DNA from: Pedobacter westerhofensis
GTDB lineage: Bacteria > Bacteroidota > Bacteroidia > Sphingobacteriales > Sphingobacteriaceae
NCBI RefSeq assembly: GCF_900182595.1
Contig: NZ_FXTN01000001.1
Coordinates: forward strand, 248,001-312,000
Direction: 5' to 3'
DNA: 64,000 nucleotides
Notes under the pieces: generated by a model
Databases searched by the model: none
The model's input: only the letters and a program-made list of their open reading frames with translations
What the model was told of the DNA's origin: nothing
Position numbers and translations under genes: made by a program
In this document: one piece after another, positions 53,266 through 63,700 of the stretch
Layout of the letters: each line of letters begins with the position of its first letter
Numbering within the stretch: the first letter of the stretch is position 1

Positions 53266-53500
53266 CCACTCACTGCTTAAAAACCCACCGCTTAAAAACC
53301 CAATGCTTAAAAAAACCCAGTGCTAAAAAAAACCACTGCTAAATACCCCACTGCTTAAAAAACCCACCGCTAAAAAAAACCAGTGCTAAAAAACCCAGCG
53401 TTTAAAAACCCACTGTTTTAAAAAAAACACCGGTTAAAAAACCCAGTGCTTAATAAAAACCACTGCTTAAAAAACCAAGGCTTAAAAAAAAACTACCGCT
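53266..53500. repeat. Irregular tandem repeat array, unit about 16 bases
   Basis: About fifteen imperfect copies of a unit like ACCCACTGCTTAAAAA, 13-19 bases each, the A-run varying from 3 to 8 and the GC part drifting (CACCGC, CAGTGC, CCAATGC). The last copy overlaps the sbcC stop codon (TTA at 53500-53502). On the minus strand each unit reads TAAGC...TTTTT, as if the 3' end of sbcC had been copied again and again. No gene is seen in it. Confidence 0.85.
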
Positions 53501-56500
53501 TACACGATCTTTTGTCCGTAACTGAACAGTGAGATCTTGCTGGTGCCGCCGGGTTCTTTGCTGAGCTGGATCTGTGTGCCAATCCTTTCCTTGAGGGCTT
53601 CTACGTGGGAGATGATGCCGATGGTTTTGCCACTGGCCTGAAGGTTCTCCAGTGCGGTGATGGCTACATCCAGGGTATCTGCATCCAGTGTACCAAAACC
53701 CTCATCAATGAACAGGGAGTTGATCTGGACCTTACGGCTGGCCAGGTCTGATAATCCCAGGGCGAGTGCAAGGCTCACCAGAAAGCTCTCACCGCCGGAG
53801 AGCGTAGACATCGGGCGCACTACATCTGCCTGATAACCATCGATAATCTGAAGGTCGAGATCTTTTTCAGGGCTTTTCAGGATGCTATATCTATCGCTCA
53901 GCCGCAGTAAATGGCGGTTGGCGAGTTCTGTTAATCTCGCGAGGGTGAGGCCCTGCGCAAAACGGCTGAATTTTTTTCCGTCGGCTGATCCGATCAGGGC
54001 TGATATTTTCTGGAAACGGTCAGATTCCTGCCGCTGCTTTTCAATCTGCTGTGCTACTTCTGTATGTTTGAGCTTTAAAAGATCATCATCAGAAATGATC
54101 TGGTTAAGCCTGCCTTTTTTCTGCTGCAACAGGGATAATATCTGGCCCTGCTCCTCCAGCAAGGGTACCAGGTTTTCCTTTGGTTCTTCCGTCAGGGCTC
54201 GCTGCATTTCTGCTGCAAGTTCTTTTTCCGTGGCCTTAAGCAGGCTCTTTGCCGAGGCAATGCGCTGGGCAGACTCCTGCTGTAATGCAGCCGCCTCGGT
54301 GGCCTCATCATCTGGCAGGAAAAGGTTTTTAAGTTCCTCCACTGAAGTCATACCCTCAGCGCTGAGCTTTTCCCTCAGCTTTTCAAGCTGTGCATTGAAC
54401 AGTTTCTTCGTAGAAAGAAATGAGGCGTTCAGGTTCATCTGGCGGTCTTCAACAATTTTAAGGCGCTCCTGTTTTTGCTGCAGTTGCTGCTGTAGTCCTT
54501 CAGTAAGCCTCCGGTATTTGCTGAACTCATTGCCCAGTTCAGTACGTTCTTCCAGAGGGTCTTTCGTACCAAAAAGCTCCAGCCTTTCCTGCTGTAATCG
54601 CTGTAGCGTGCTCTGGCTGTCCTGCAGCTGAACGTTGAGGAGCTCAAGGGCATCGTTTTTCTCGATGATCGTTTTTTCGAGATTTTTCAGTTCAGTCTCC
54701 TGTTGCCTGAGATCAAGCTCCAGGCGTTTTAATTCCTGCTCCGAAGCCTGGTACTGCTGGTACCGCTGATTCATTTCAGGGATCACCTCTTCAGACTGCC
54801 CGGCACTGAAAGTAATCCCGAAGGGCTCCAGTACTGCGGCCGATTGCCCCTCCAGTATTTTGATCTCATCTCTAACAGCGGCCAGCTGCTGTGCATTCAG
54901 CTTCAGTTGCTGTTCTGCGAAGTTAATTTCCAGTCCGGCCTGTTCTGCCTTACTGTTCTGCTGTGCCATCAGTTCCTTCTGCTCAACAATCCTGCTCTCC
55001 AGCTGGACTACCTGCTTCTGGATCAGTTTAACCTGGTCCATTTGTTGTTTTAGCGAAGCCTGCTGCAGCTTTTTCCTGCTGATCACGGCCGCAATGATTT
55101 CAGGTTTGGCAATATCCAGCGGCTTAGGCAATTGCTCATTGTTCAATTCAAAATCAGATGACATCTGAGCCAGGGAAGCGGCCGAAAGCTGTATGTTTTG
55201 ATCCCCCGTTTCTAACTGATAAGTAAGCGTATTGATCACAATCAGCTGTGCATCAAGCTGTGTTTTTAGCAGCTGCAATTTCACCTGCTGCTGATTCCGG
55301 CGTTCGGCTGCTTCATTGGTTCTGGAAACGTACTTCCCCTCCACAAAGGGATGGTGGATGGCGCCACAGAGCGGGCAAGGCTGCTCTTCCTGCAGCTCCA
55401 GCCTCGCAGCATCATATTTCTGAACTTTTACTTCTAGCTCCCAGATCTCCTGTAAATGCGCCAGAATTTCGGTCTCCCTTAAATTTTCCTGTTTAAGCTT
55501 CTCCAGTACGGTTTGGGCATCCTTTTCCTCGATCCGCAGTTGCGTTAACTTCTCCCGCTGCAGGGCCTGTTCCTTTACCAGTTCTCCATACGAGGAAGCC
55601 AGTTTAAGCTGCTGCTCAGCAGTGTGTATCAATACCGGAAATTCACTCAGTTCCTGTTCCAGTTCTTCCGTATTTTTACCTGCCAGTAACGATAACAGGG
55701 TTTGCTGCTGTTGCTGTATATTTTCGCGGGTTTCGGCTAAAGACCGTTCTGTCAGTGCAAGGTGCCGGGTAGTCTCAGTTAAAAGTGCCTGCCCCTGCTC
55801 CCGACGTCTGATATACCCGGATTGTTCTTCGGTGATGCCGCTGTCTTTCACTTTCAGGGCAGAAAGCTGCAGCAGCAATTGCTGCAGCACAAGCGCCTGC
55901 TTTTCCAGGGCTGCATCAGCTGCATGTTCAAGCATCCAGTGTGAAAGCGCAGCAATCCTCTCCCGGATTTTTTTTAGTGTTTCATCTTTGCTGAGCTGTA
56001 GATCCTGCGTCTGCTGAAGGCTGAGTGCTGCCGATTCAAAAGTCGCAACATTGCCTGCCAGCTGATTTGCAGCCTGGCCAATCAGTATATCTTTTTTACT
56101 CACAGCATCAAATACCGGCCCCATCTCAGTGAGGTCCTTTTCTTTCAGTTCGGCCTGCTGTTTAGCTGCAATCAGTTCAGCTCTGGTGCCCTGTTCCTCT
56201 TTGAGGACTTCCGGATGCTGTGATTCTGCCAGCCGCAGGTCGGTTTCGATCTGCTGATGCTGCACACCAATAGTATCAAGTGCGGCCAGTGCCGGGCGGT
56301 GTACCAGTGCCCGCAGGTGATTTTGCAGCTTTAAAAATCTTGGCTCATAGCCTGCATGCAGCAGTTCGGCCTCAGCCAATGACTGCATCAGGTCCTGTTT
56401 TTTCAGGCTGAGCTTTTCCAGCTGCAGCAGCCAGTCCAGTTTAATTCTTAATGCAGCTTCATCCTGTTTTGATAACTTTTCCTGTGCAGAGAGCTCTTCA

Positions 56501-57168
56501 AGTTCTGTTAAATGAGCTGTTCTTTCCTCCGCGCTCAGCAAGATTACATTTTCAAGCCTGCTGCGCAGCTGTTCCAGTTTAAGCCTTTCTTCGCGGGCCT
56601 TTTCATAGGCCGCAACAGAAATCTCGGAATAAATTCCGGTGTCTGTGATCTGCTCCAGCAACTCGCTGCGTTCATTTTCAGGAGCTTTAAGAAAACGCGT
56701 AAAATCACCCTGGGACAAGATGACCGAACGCAGAAATTGATTATAATCCAGGCCGCAAATTCTCACAATCTTTTCCCTTACTTCATTCAGGGGATGTGAG
56801 ATCAGAATTTTCCCGGTAAGGCTTTCTGCCAGTTCCATCTTCTGCTGCTGCAGCTGCCCGTCGGCCTTGCCATGGCTGCGCCGGACAGACCATTTGGCGC
56901 GGTAGGATTTCTCACCCACTTCAAATTCTACTTCTGCAAAGGATTCGGCAGTATGCCGGGTCATGATTTCGAAGACATCCCTACTGTGCCTGTGCACACG
57001 CCCGTAGAGCGCCGCAGTGATCGCATCCAGCAAAGTTGTTTTCCCGGCACCCGTAGGCCCGGTGATCGCAAAAATACCGCTTTCATCAAAGGGTGGCTGA
57101 TCAAAACGGATTTCATGCTGCCCCTTTAAAGAATTGAGGTTTAAAAACTTTATCCCTGTGATTTTCAT
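53500..57168 (-). CDS. sbcC: Exonuclease SbcC (AAA/SMC-like ATPase)
   Basis: A 1222-residue SMC-type ATPase, the partner of SbcD in the Mre11-Rad50-like nuclease complex that cuts hairpins and protein-blocked DNA ends. Walker A GPTGAGKTTLLDAI is at the N-terminus. Long coiled coils flank a zinc hook CPLCGA near the middle. The signature (STLSGGESFLVSLALALGLS) and Walker B (FIDEGFGTLD) are near the C-terminus. Its start overlaps the sbcD stop by four bases. The gene's 3' end merges into the repeat array at 53266-53500. Confidence 0.96.
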   Translation of the reverse strand: MKITGIKFLNLNSLKGQHEIRFDQPPFDESGIFAITGPTGAGKTTLLDAITAALYGRVHRHSRDVFEIMTRHTAESFAEVEFEVGEKSYRAKWSVRRSHGKADGQLQQQKMELAESLTGKILISHPLNEVREKIVRICGLDYNQFLRSVILSQGDFTRFLKAPENERSELLEQITDTGIYSEISVAAYEKAREERLKLEQLRSRLENVILLSAEERTAHLTELEELSAQEKLSKQDEAALRIKLDWLLQLEKLSLKKQDLMQSLAEAELLHAGYEPRFLKLQNHLRALVHRPALAALDTIGVQHQQIETDLRLAESQHPEVLKEEQGTRAELIAAKQQAELKEKDLTEMGPVFDAVSKKDILIGQAANQLAGNVATFESAALSLQQTQDLQLSKDETLKKIRERIAALSHWMLEHAADAALEKQALVLQQLLLQLSALKVKDSGITEEQSGYIRRREQGQALLTETTRHLALTERSLAETRENIQQQQQTLLSLLAGKNTEELEQELSEFPVLIHTAEQQLKLASSYGELVKEQALQREKLTQLRIEEKDAQTVLEKLKQENLRETEILAHLQEIWELEVKVQKYDAARLELQEEQPCPLCGAIHHPFVEGKYVSRTNEAAERRNQQQVKLQLLKTQLDAQLIVINTLTYQLETGDQNIQLSAASLAQMSSDFELNNEQLPKPLDIAKPEIIAAVISRKKLQQASLKQQMDQVKLIQKQVVQLESRIVEQKELMAQQNSKAEQAGLEINFAEQQLKLNAQQLAAVRDEIKILEGQSAAVLEPFGITFSAGQSEEVIPEMNQRYQQYQASEQELKRLELDLRQQETELKNLEKTIIEKNDALELLNVQLQDSQSTLQRLQQERLELFGTKDPLEERTELGNEFSKYRRLTEGLQQQLQQKQERLKIVEDRQMNLNASFLSTKKLFNAQLEKLREKLSAEGMTSVEELKNLFLPDDEATEAAALQQESAQRIASAKSLLKATEKELAAEMQRALTEEPKENLVPLLEEQGQILSLLQQKKGRLNQIISDDDLLKLKHTEVAQQIEKQRQESDRFQKISALIGSADGKKFSRFAQGLTLARLTELANRHLLRLSDRYSILKSPEKDLDLQIIDGYQADVVRPMSTLSGGESFLVSLALALGLSDLASRKVQINSLFIDEGFGTLDADTLDVAITALENLQASGKTIGIISHVEALKERIGTQIQLSKEPGGTSKISLFSYGQKIV

Positions 57169-58391
57169 GCTCCCTCCTCCTTTTGCGCCATATATTCCAG
57201 CACCTGGTTAAAAGTGAGCAAAAGATCGGTCTGATCTTCCTCAGGATATTCAGCCGCACATTTTTTAAGGAAAACAGCACGCGGGTCAAGGTCGGACAGC
57301 GCCATCACCTCTCGGCTCTGTTCATCCAGGTTTCTGGCAGCACGGGTTCTCCGCTGCCTTGGAAAAAGGCGTTCTATATATGGTTTATCTGCAATCAGCG
57401 TATTTAACTGCTCTTCCAGGTCAAAGATAAAGGTTTCAGTTTCTACCTGTACCTCTACCCAGGCAGGGTATATGGTCTGCGGATCTTCCAGCAGTACAAG
57501 TTTTGTTTTTACCTTCTCAAAATCTCCTTTAATCCTGATCAGCCTGCGGTAACAGGGTACTTCAAGCTCTTTGAGACTGATCATTGTGCCCTCCATAAAT
57601 TCCAGCACAATCACCTGCTTTTTATCATCAGTTTCAGAGAAGCTTAAAGGAATGGGTGATCCGGAATAGCGGATATGGTTCATTTTATTGATCAGCTGCG
57701 GACGGTGGATATGCCCCAGTGCCACATAGTCAAATGCAGAAGGAAACTGGTCGCCGCCAATCTGCCCAAGGTTGCCCACATGGATCTCCTTTTCACTGTC
57801 GGACGTCGCCGCACCTGCCGCAAAAAGATGCCCGGTAGCAATTACCGGGATCTGGTTTAATTTATAATCAGCGATATGTGTCAGGAAGCCCTGATAGTGA
57901 TCAGAGATCCCCTTCTTTAGACGGCTTTCACGTTCTTCCATGGTTTCCCCGGCAATGGAAAGCCTGATATCGCGGTCGCGCAAAAAAGGCACCGCGCATA
58001 CCACCAGTTCCAGCCGTCCTTCCCGATCTTTGATCTCGATGATCTGATCGGTAAACTCTGCCGGGACGCCGCCTACAATATGTACATTAAAATACTTTAA
58101 GAGCGATTGGGGGGCGTTCAGCGTACTGATGGAATCGTGGTTGCCACCGATGATCACCACCTCCCTGCAGCAGGTATTTTTCACCTGGCGCAGGAAATCG
58201 TAGTATTGCTCAAAAGCAGCATTGGAGGGGCTTCCCGTATCGAAAATATCCCCGGCCACAATTAAAACATCAATTTGTTCGGTCTGTAAAGTCTGTATCA
58301 GCCAGTGCAGAAAAGCCTGGTGCTCATCCGTACGCTCACTTTGCTCAAGTCGTTTACCAAGGTGCCAGTCGGCCGTGTGAAGGATTCTCAT
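57165..58391 (-). CDS. sbcD: Exonuclease SbcD (Mre11-like)
   Basis: A 408-residue metallophosphoesterase nuclease. The metal-binding motifs are complete: TADWHLG (8-10 region), VAGDIFDTG, GGNHDS, ATGHLF and ALGHIHRPQ. The C-terminal capping part is of ordinary length. It joins SbcC to process DNA ends and palindromes in the cytoplasm. It is the first gene of the two-gene sbcDC operon, coupled by a four-base overlap. Bacteria with sbcDC remove long palindromes, so the presence of several perfect inverted repeats in this window is notable. Confidence 0.96.
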   Translation of the reverse strand: MRILHTADWHLGKRLEQSERTDEHQAFLHWLIQTLQTEQIDVLIVAGDIFDTGSPSNAAFEQYYDFLRQVKNTCCREVVIIGGNHDSISTLNAPQSLLKYFNVHIVGGVPAEFTDQIIEIKDREGRLELVVCAVPFLRDRDIRLSIAGETMEERESRLKKGISDHYQGFLTHIADYKLNQIPVIATGHLFAAGAATSDSEKEIHVGNLGQIGGDQFPSAFDYVALGHIHRPQLINKMNHIRYSGSPIPLSFSETDDKKQVIVLEFMEGTMISLKELEVPCYRRLIRIKGDFEKVKTKLVLLEDPQTIYPAWVEVQVETETFIFDLEEQLNTLIADKPYIERLFPRQRRTRAARNLDEQSREVMALSDLDPRAVFLKKCAAEYPEEDQTDLLLTFNQVLEYMAQKEEGA

Positions 58392-58436
58392 TGTCGGATG
58401 CTAAATTAAGCAATTGCACAGACAATTGTAACCCGC

Positions 58437-58871
58437 TTACTGATTCAGCAGTTTCACAGCAGGCGTACTGCTTACTACACTGTCCACTACAAAAACACTA
58501 AAGCCTCTCCATGGCAGCGGGTGCAGGTATTCCCTGTAATGCAGTTCCACCAGTGAACCTGCGCTCTTATTGAGCTTGTCGGCCACTTTATCATCCTGTA
58601 CAGAAAAGATAAATTCATTGGACGCTACATTTCCGGGCGCCTGTGAGCGTATGCCTGTCTGGATCAGCCGGCCTTCATTGGTTTTGAACAAATAGCCCTT
58701 TTTAACAAAATAGTTTAGCTGACCGGCTTTTACACCTTCGCCAAAGACAAAGTAATACCTGTAATAGAGAAATCCTGCGAGAATCAATACCACAACCAGG
58801 CCGATGATTAAACCTATTTTACTTCCTGATTTAGCGGGTGATGAAGTGGTACCACTGTTATAATTTGCCAT
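58437..58871 (-). CDS. Small single-pass membrane protein, 144 aa
   Basis: A 144-residue protein. A Ser/Thr-rich N-terminus is followed by one membrane helix (about 19-39: IGLIIGLVVVLILAGFLYY) and a periplasmic domain of about 100 residues ending in FVVDSVV. I do not assign a function. Similar short membrane proteins are common in Bacteroidota. It lies 45 bases upstream of sbcD in the same direction, so it could be co-transcribed. Confidence 0.75.
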   Translation of the reverse strand: MANYNSGTTSSPAKSGSKIGLIIGLVVVLILAGFLYYRYYFVFGEGVKAGQLNYFVKKGYLFKTNEGRLIQTGIRSQAPGNVASNEFIFSVQDDKVADKLNKSAGSLVELHYREYLHPLPWRGFSVFVVDSVVSSTPAVKLLNQ

Positions 58872-58952
58872 TTGCTTTTATTTTAACAACTATTAATATA
58901 TAACAATTGTTCCAAAAAACGGCAAACAAATTTTGAGGAGAGCTTATGCCGT

Positions 58953-59285
58953 TCAGGACATCAGTTCACAGTGTTCAGCCTGATCTTCAAAAATGCTGAT
59001 GATTTTACTTTCAGCGCTTTTTGGGCAAACAACACGCAATACGTGGTCTACATCTTCAAGGTCGATCGTCCAGTTTTTTTCGCCTACCAGGGCATTAAGC
59101 CTGGAGGTAACCATCAATTGCTCAGTGATACCTGCAATAGATGTACTGAAAACCAGTACAGTTTTCTTTTCTATTTGTTCTCTGAAGTCCCAGGGAGTTA
59201 GTTCTTCCGCTGGTTGTGCAGAGGCCCTTACATAATTGATCACTCCGGACCAGAATGTAGGATTGAGTGCGGTTTGATTTTTCAT
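58953..59285 (-). CDS. Small protein with HMA-like fold, 110 aa
   Basis: A 110-residue cytoplasmic protein. The order VLVFSTSI - helix - NWTIDLEDVDHVLRVV - helix looks like the ferredoxin-like fold of heavy-metal-associated domains, but the metal-binding CxxC pair is missing. I chose the ATG at 59285; the longer frame overlaps the outer membrane factor gene. It follows the efflux operon by 74 bases, across a hairpin, and may be co-transcribed with it. Confidence 0.6.
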   Translation of the reverse strand: MKNQTALNPTFWSGVINYVRASAQPAEELTPWDFREQIEKKTVLVFSTSIAGITEQLMVTSRLNALVGEKNWTIDLEDVDHVLRVVCPKSAESKIISIFEDQAEHCELMS

Positions 59286-59311
59286 TTTTATAAGTTTGCT
59301 GATATTTTGCA

Positions 59312-59348
59312 GGAGCTGGCGCCGGGTAATTGTACCGGCATCAGCTCC
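59312..59348 (-). terminator. Hairpin between the efflux operon and the small HMA-like gene
   Basis: GGAGCTG (59312-59318) pairs with CAGCTCC (59342-59348), and inside it GCCGG (59321-59325) with CCGGC (59335-59339). No T-run follows on the minus strand, so it is more likely an attenuator or RNA-stabilising hairpin than a full terminator. Confidence 0.5.
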
Positions 59349-59359
59349 CGCATTTATCA

Positions 59360-60775
59360 TTATTTCCATCCGCCGCCCAGTGCTCTGTATAATTCTACAG
59401 AAGCATTCAGCTGATCGGTTTTAACAGTAGCCAGGTCGAGCTGGCTTTGCAGGGCATTTCCCTGCGCAGTAATTACCTCCAGGTAATTGGCCAGTCCGCT
59501 GGTAAACAGCAGATTTGCATTCTGCAATGAATTCTGTACTACCCTTACCCTGTTTTCGGCAATGGTATACTGCTGTTGCAGTTTCTCTATCTTAATCAAC
59601 TGGTCAGACACTTCGCCAACAGCAGTCAATACAGATTGCCTGAATTGTAAAACGCTTTTTTCGCGGTTCACCATTGCAATATCATACTGCGTTCTCAGCT
59701 GTCTGCGCTGGAAGATCGGCTGTGCGATCCCGCCACCAACAATACCGAATAAAGAACCCGGAATTTTAAACCAGTTATCGGCTTTAAAACTATTGAGGCC
59801 ACCGGATGCAGTAATTGATAAAGTAGGGTACAGACTTGCTTTGGTCACGCCTACATTGGCATTGGCCCTCAGCAGTTCAAGTTCCGCACTTTTCACATCT
59901 GGTCTGAGGCTCACCATCACCGATGGGATGCCTGTACCTACCTGGTCCTGAATTTTCATGTCTTTCAGTAAACCGGCACGGGCAATCGCTTTGGGGAAAG
60001 CACCGGTAAGGATGCTCAGGGCATTCTCTTCCAGGTTGATCCTTTGTTCCAGTTGCGGAACCAGACCTGCGGCTACCAGCTGCTGTGCTTCGGCCTGCTG
60101 AATCGCAAGGGAAGTTACCTGACCGGCATCAAACTGCATTTTGATAATCCTCAGTGTGCTGTCGTTCAGCGCGAGGTTTTTCTTTGCGATATCCAACTGT
60201 GTATCCAGCATGATCAGCCTGTAGAAGCTCTGTGCTACGTTTGATACCAGACGGGTCTGAATGGCTTTTCTTGCTTCTGCAGATTGCAGGTAAGCAGCAC
60301 CGGCTGCTCTTCTCTGGTTGGCAATCTTGCGCCAGATATCTGCTTCCCAACCTAATCCTGCAGAGACAGTATAATCTTCTACATGTGAGGAATTGGCAAA
60401 CTGCCCGAGCTGCAGGCCGTTCAGGCTGTTATCTGAAGGACGGTTCAGCTGTGAAGTAACATTCAGGTTCAGCGTAGGCACATTGCCCAGTTTAGACTGT
60501 CTGTATAATAGATTTGCAGCTTCGATGTTTTTCAAAGCAATCTGCATATCATAGTTATTTTTCACAGCCGTATCGATCAGGTCCCTGATCGCATCTTCCT
60601 TAAAAAACTCTTTATAGGGAAGGTTGGCGATACTTGAAGTATCAGCCGTAGCCACGCTGTTCCTGAATTGTTCAGGAGCAGCATTGGTTGGCGTGGGTAT
60701 ATCTTTAGATACTTTACAGGCACTTGCAACAAGTACGAGCAAAAGGGCGATATATATATTATTATGCAATTTCAT
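59360..60775 (-). CDS. Efflux outer membrane factor (NodT/OprM-like lipoprotein)
   Basis: A 471-residue TolC-family outer membrane factor with lipobox (VASAC, Cys20). Both OEP repeats are present, with helices such as ANLLYRQSKLGNVPTLNLNV, YLQSAEARKAIQTRLVSNVAQ, DVKSAELELLRANANVG and GLANYLEVITAQGNALQSQ. It serves as exit duct for the AcrB-like pump and overlaps its 3' end by 14 bases. This is the second complete RND efflux set in the window; it differs from the one at 43714-49138. Confidence 0.94.
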   Translation of the reverse strand: MKLHNNIYIALLLVLVASACKVSKDIPTPTNAAPEQFRNSVATADTSSIANLPYKEFFKEDAIRDLIDTAVKNNYDMQIALKNIEAANLLYRQSKLGNVPTLNLNVTSQLNRPSDNSLNGLQLGQFANSSHVEDYTVSAGLGWEADIWRKIANQRRAAGAAYLQSAEARKAIQTRLVSNVAQSFYRLIMLDTQLDIAKKNLALNDSTLRIIKMQFDAGQVTSLAIQQAEAQQLVAAGLVPQLEQRINLEENALSILTGAFPKAIARAGLLKDMKIQDQVGTGIPSVMVSLRPDVKSAELELLRANANVGVTKASLYPTLSITASGGLNSFKADNWFKIPGSLFGIVGGGIAQPIFQRRQLRTQYDIAMVNREKSVLQFRQSVLTAVGEVSDQLIKIEKLQQQYTIAENRVRVVQNSLQNANLLFTSGLANYLEVITAQGNALQSQLDLATVKTDQLNASVELYRALGGGWK

Positions 60776-63700
60776 TTTCGAATTGTAATTTGGTTTCTGG
60801 TGTAAGTTCCGGTTTTGGTGCTCCGGTTAATTTTTCCTGTAAAAACTGGAAGATCACAAACAGCACCGGGATAAGGAATAATCCCAGGATTACCCCTGTA
60901 AGCATACCACCCGCAGCTGCAATACTGATTGAATGGTTACCAAGCGCAGAAGGACCAACCGCTCTCATCATTGGCGCCATACCTACAATAAAGGCCAGGG
61001 AAGTCATGATGATCGGGCGCAGCCTTAACTGTGCAGCATGGATGGCAGCTTCTACCAGGCTCATCCCTGCCCTTCGGCGCTGTACGGCAAACTCGACGAT
61101 CAGAATGGCATTCTTGGCGAGGAGACCGATCAGCATGACCAGCGCAACCTGTACGTAAATGTTGTTTGAAATACCGGTCAGGCCGATTGCAGCAAACACA
61201 CCGAATACACCAGTTGGGATAGACAGGATAACGGCCATCGGCAGAATATAACTTTCATATTGTGCAGAGAGCAGGAAGTAAACGAATACCAGACACAGAG
61301 CGAAAACCACCACAGATTGTCCTCCGGATACGATTTCTTCTTTGGTCAGACCAGTGTACTCATGAGAGAATCCTGTTGGCAGTTGTGCTGCCGCCACTTC
61401 GTTTACAGCGTTGATCGCATCACCCGTACTGTATCCTGGTTTCGGGATCGCGTTGATCTCAATGGCGTTAAACAGGTTATAACGTGAAGCTGTTTCTGTA
61501 CCATAAACACGTTTCAATTTGATCAGCGTACTCACCGGAACGTTTTCTCCGTTTCTGTTTTTCACATAGATCTGATCCATAGCCGCAGGAGTTGCACGGT
61601 CGGCAATATCTGCCTGTACCACTACCCTGTAGTATTTACCAAACCTGTTGAAATCAGAGGCCTGGGCACTACCAAAATAACCCTGCATCGTAGCCAGTAA
61701 GGCTTGAGTTGACACACCCAGCTGCTCTATTTTAGCCTCATCCAGTTCCATCTGTAACTGCGGATAATCAGCCTTGAATGAAGTAAATGCAAATGAAATC
61801 TCCGGACGTTTCATCAGTTCACCAATAAATTTGTTGGCAATTCCACTGAATTTCAGCAAGTCGCCGGAGCCTGTTCTGTCCTGAAGGAAAAAGTCAAGAC
61901 CATCCACGTTATTGAAACCCGGTACCGTAGGGAAAGTAAAGACGAAGAAGTTTGCACCCTTAATTTCGCCCAGTTTTCCGCGGACAATATTCATGATTTC
62001 ATTAATATCCTGAACCTCGCCCCTTTCTTTGGTAGGTTTCAGCAGGATAAACATCGCACCTGCCGAAGGACTGCTTGATGAAGTCAGCAAGTTAAATCCA
62101 GACAGGTAGTTGAATATTTTTGTAAATGGCAGCGGACTAAGTTTTTTGGAAACCTCATGTTCGATCTCTGTAGTTCTTTCCAGTGAAGCACCTGCCGGCA
62201 GCGATGTTGAAATCGCGATGAAGCCCTGATCCTCTGAAGGTATAAAACCTGTAGGGGTTTTTTTCACCATCCATACTGTGGCCAATACAACTACTACCAA
62301 TCCTGCCATAGCAATCCATTTGGTACGGATCAGGAATTTCACACTACCCACATATCTATGGGTAAGGTTCTCAAAACCTCTGTTAAAGCCTTTAAAGAAA
62401 CGTTGTTTGAAAGTTGATTTTGTCTCATTGCCTTCATGATCATGGCCATGGTCAAGTTCTTTCAGGAACAGCGCACATAGGGCAGGGCTCAGCGTTAACG
62501 CGTTCACCGCAGAAATAACAATTGCAATTGCCAGTGTAAAGGCAAACTGCCTGTAGAACATCCCTGTGGAACCGTCCATAAAACCAACCGGAAGGAACAC
62601 CGCACTCATTACCAGGGTAATGGAAATAATCGCACCGGTAATCTCATGCATGGCTTCTGTTGTAGCCTCTTTGGGGCCGATCTTGTTGTGCTCCATCTTG
62701 GCATGCACGGCCTCGACGACCACAATCGCATCATCCACCACAATACCGATGGCGAGGACGAGCGCAAACAGTGTTAATAAGTTGATCGAGAAACCAAAAA
62801 CCTTCATGAACAGGAACGTTCCGATAATCGCTACCGGTACTGCAATCGCAGGGATCAGTGTAGAGCGGAAATCCTGCAGGAAGATAAATACTACGATAAA
62901 CACCAGGATAAAAGCTTCTACCAATGTATGAATTACCTGTTCGATAGACTGATCCAGAGAAACTTTGGTATTGTAAAGATTTACATAATGAAGACCCTTA
63001 GGGAAATCATTCTTTGCCTTTTCCATGAATTTTGTAATGGCAATCTGTATTTCATTGGCATTGGAACCGCTCAGCTGTTGTATCGCAATGTTCAGCGCCG
63101 GTTTACCAGACTCATCAACAAAACTATGGCTACCATAGGTATAAGAACCTAATTCCACTCTTGCCACATCTTTCAGTCTCAGGAATGAACCATCAGCATT
63201 TGCGCGGATAATGATATTGCTGTATTCTTCGGGCTTGGTCAGTTTACCTTTGTATTTCAGTACATACTCAAAGGGAGCATCACTGCTTTCTCCAAACATA
63301 CCCGGAGCAGCCTCAAGGTTTTTATCCTTTATCGCTGCAGTAACTTCTGCCGGCGTTAAGCCGTAGGTTGCCATCTGTGCCGGGTTTAACCAAACACGCA
63401 TTGAATAATCGCGGCTTCCGCCAAAAATAACCGCAGCTCCAACTCCCTGGATCCTTTTGATCTCCGGGATTAAATTGATCTGGGCATAGTTGGACATAAA
63501 GGTCTGATCATAATGTTTAGGATCATCCGATGACATCGTAAGTACCATGATCAAACTGTTCTGCTGTTTTGCCGTGGTAACTCCAGCCTGTATAACCTCT
63601 GCAGGAAGCTGACTGGTAGCTTGCGATACACGGTTCTGCACGTTTACTGCCGCAAGATCGGGATCTGTTCCCAGTTTAAAATAAACTGTAATTACCAGTG

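Noticed and set aside
53266-53500. CRISPR array
   Set aside because: Units are only 13-19 bases, drift strongly and have no unique spacers between conserved repeats; no cas gene is near.
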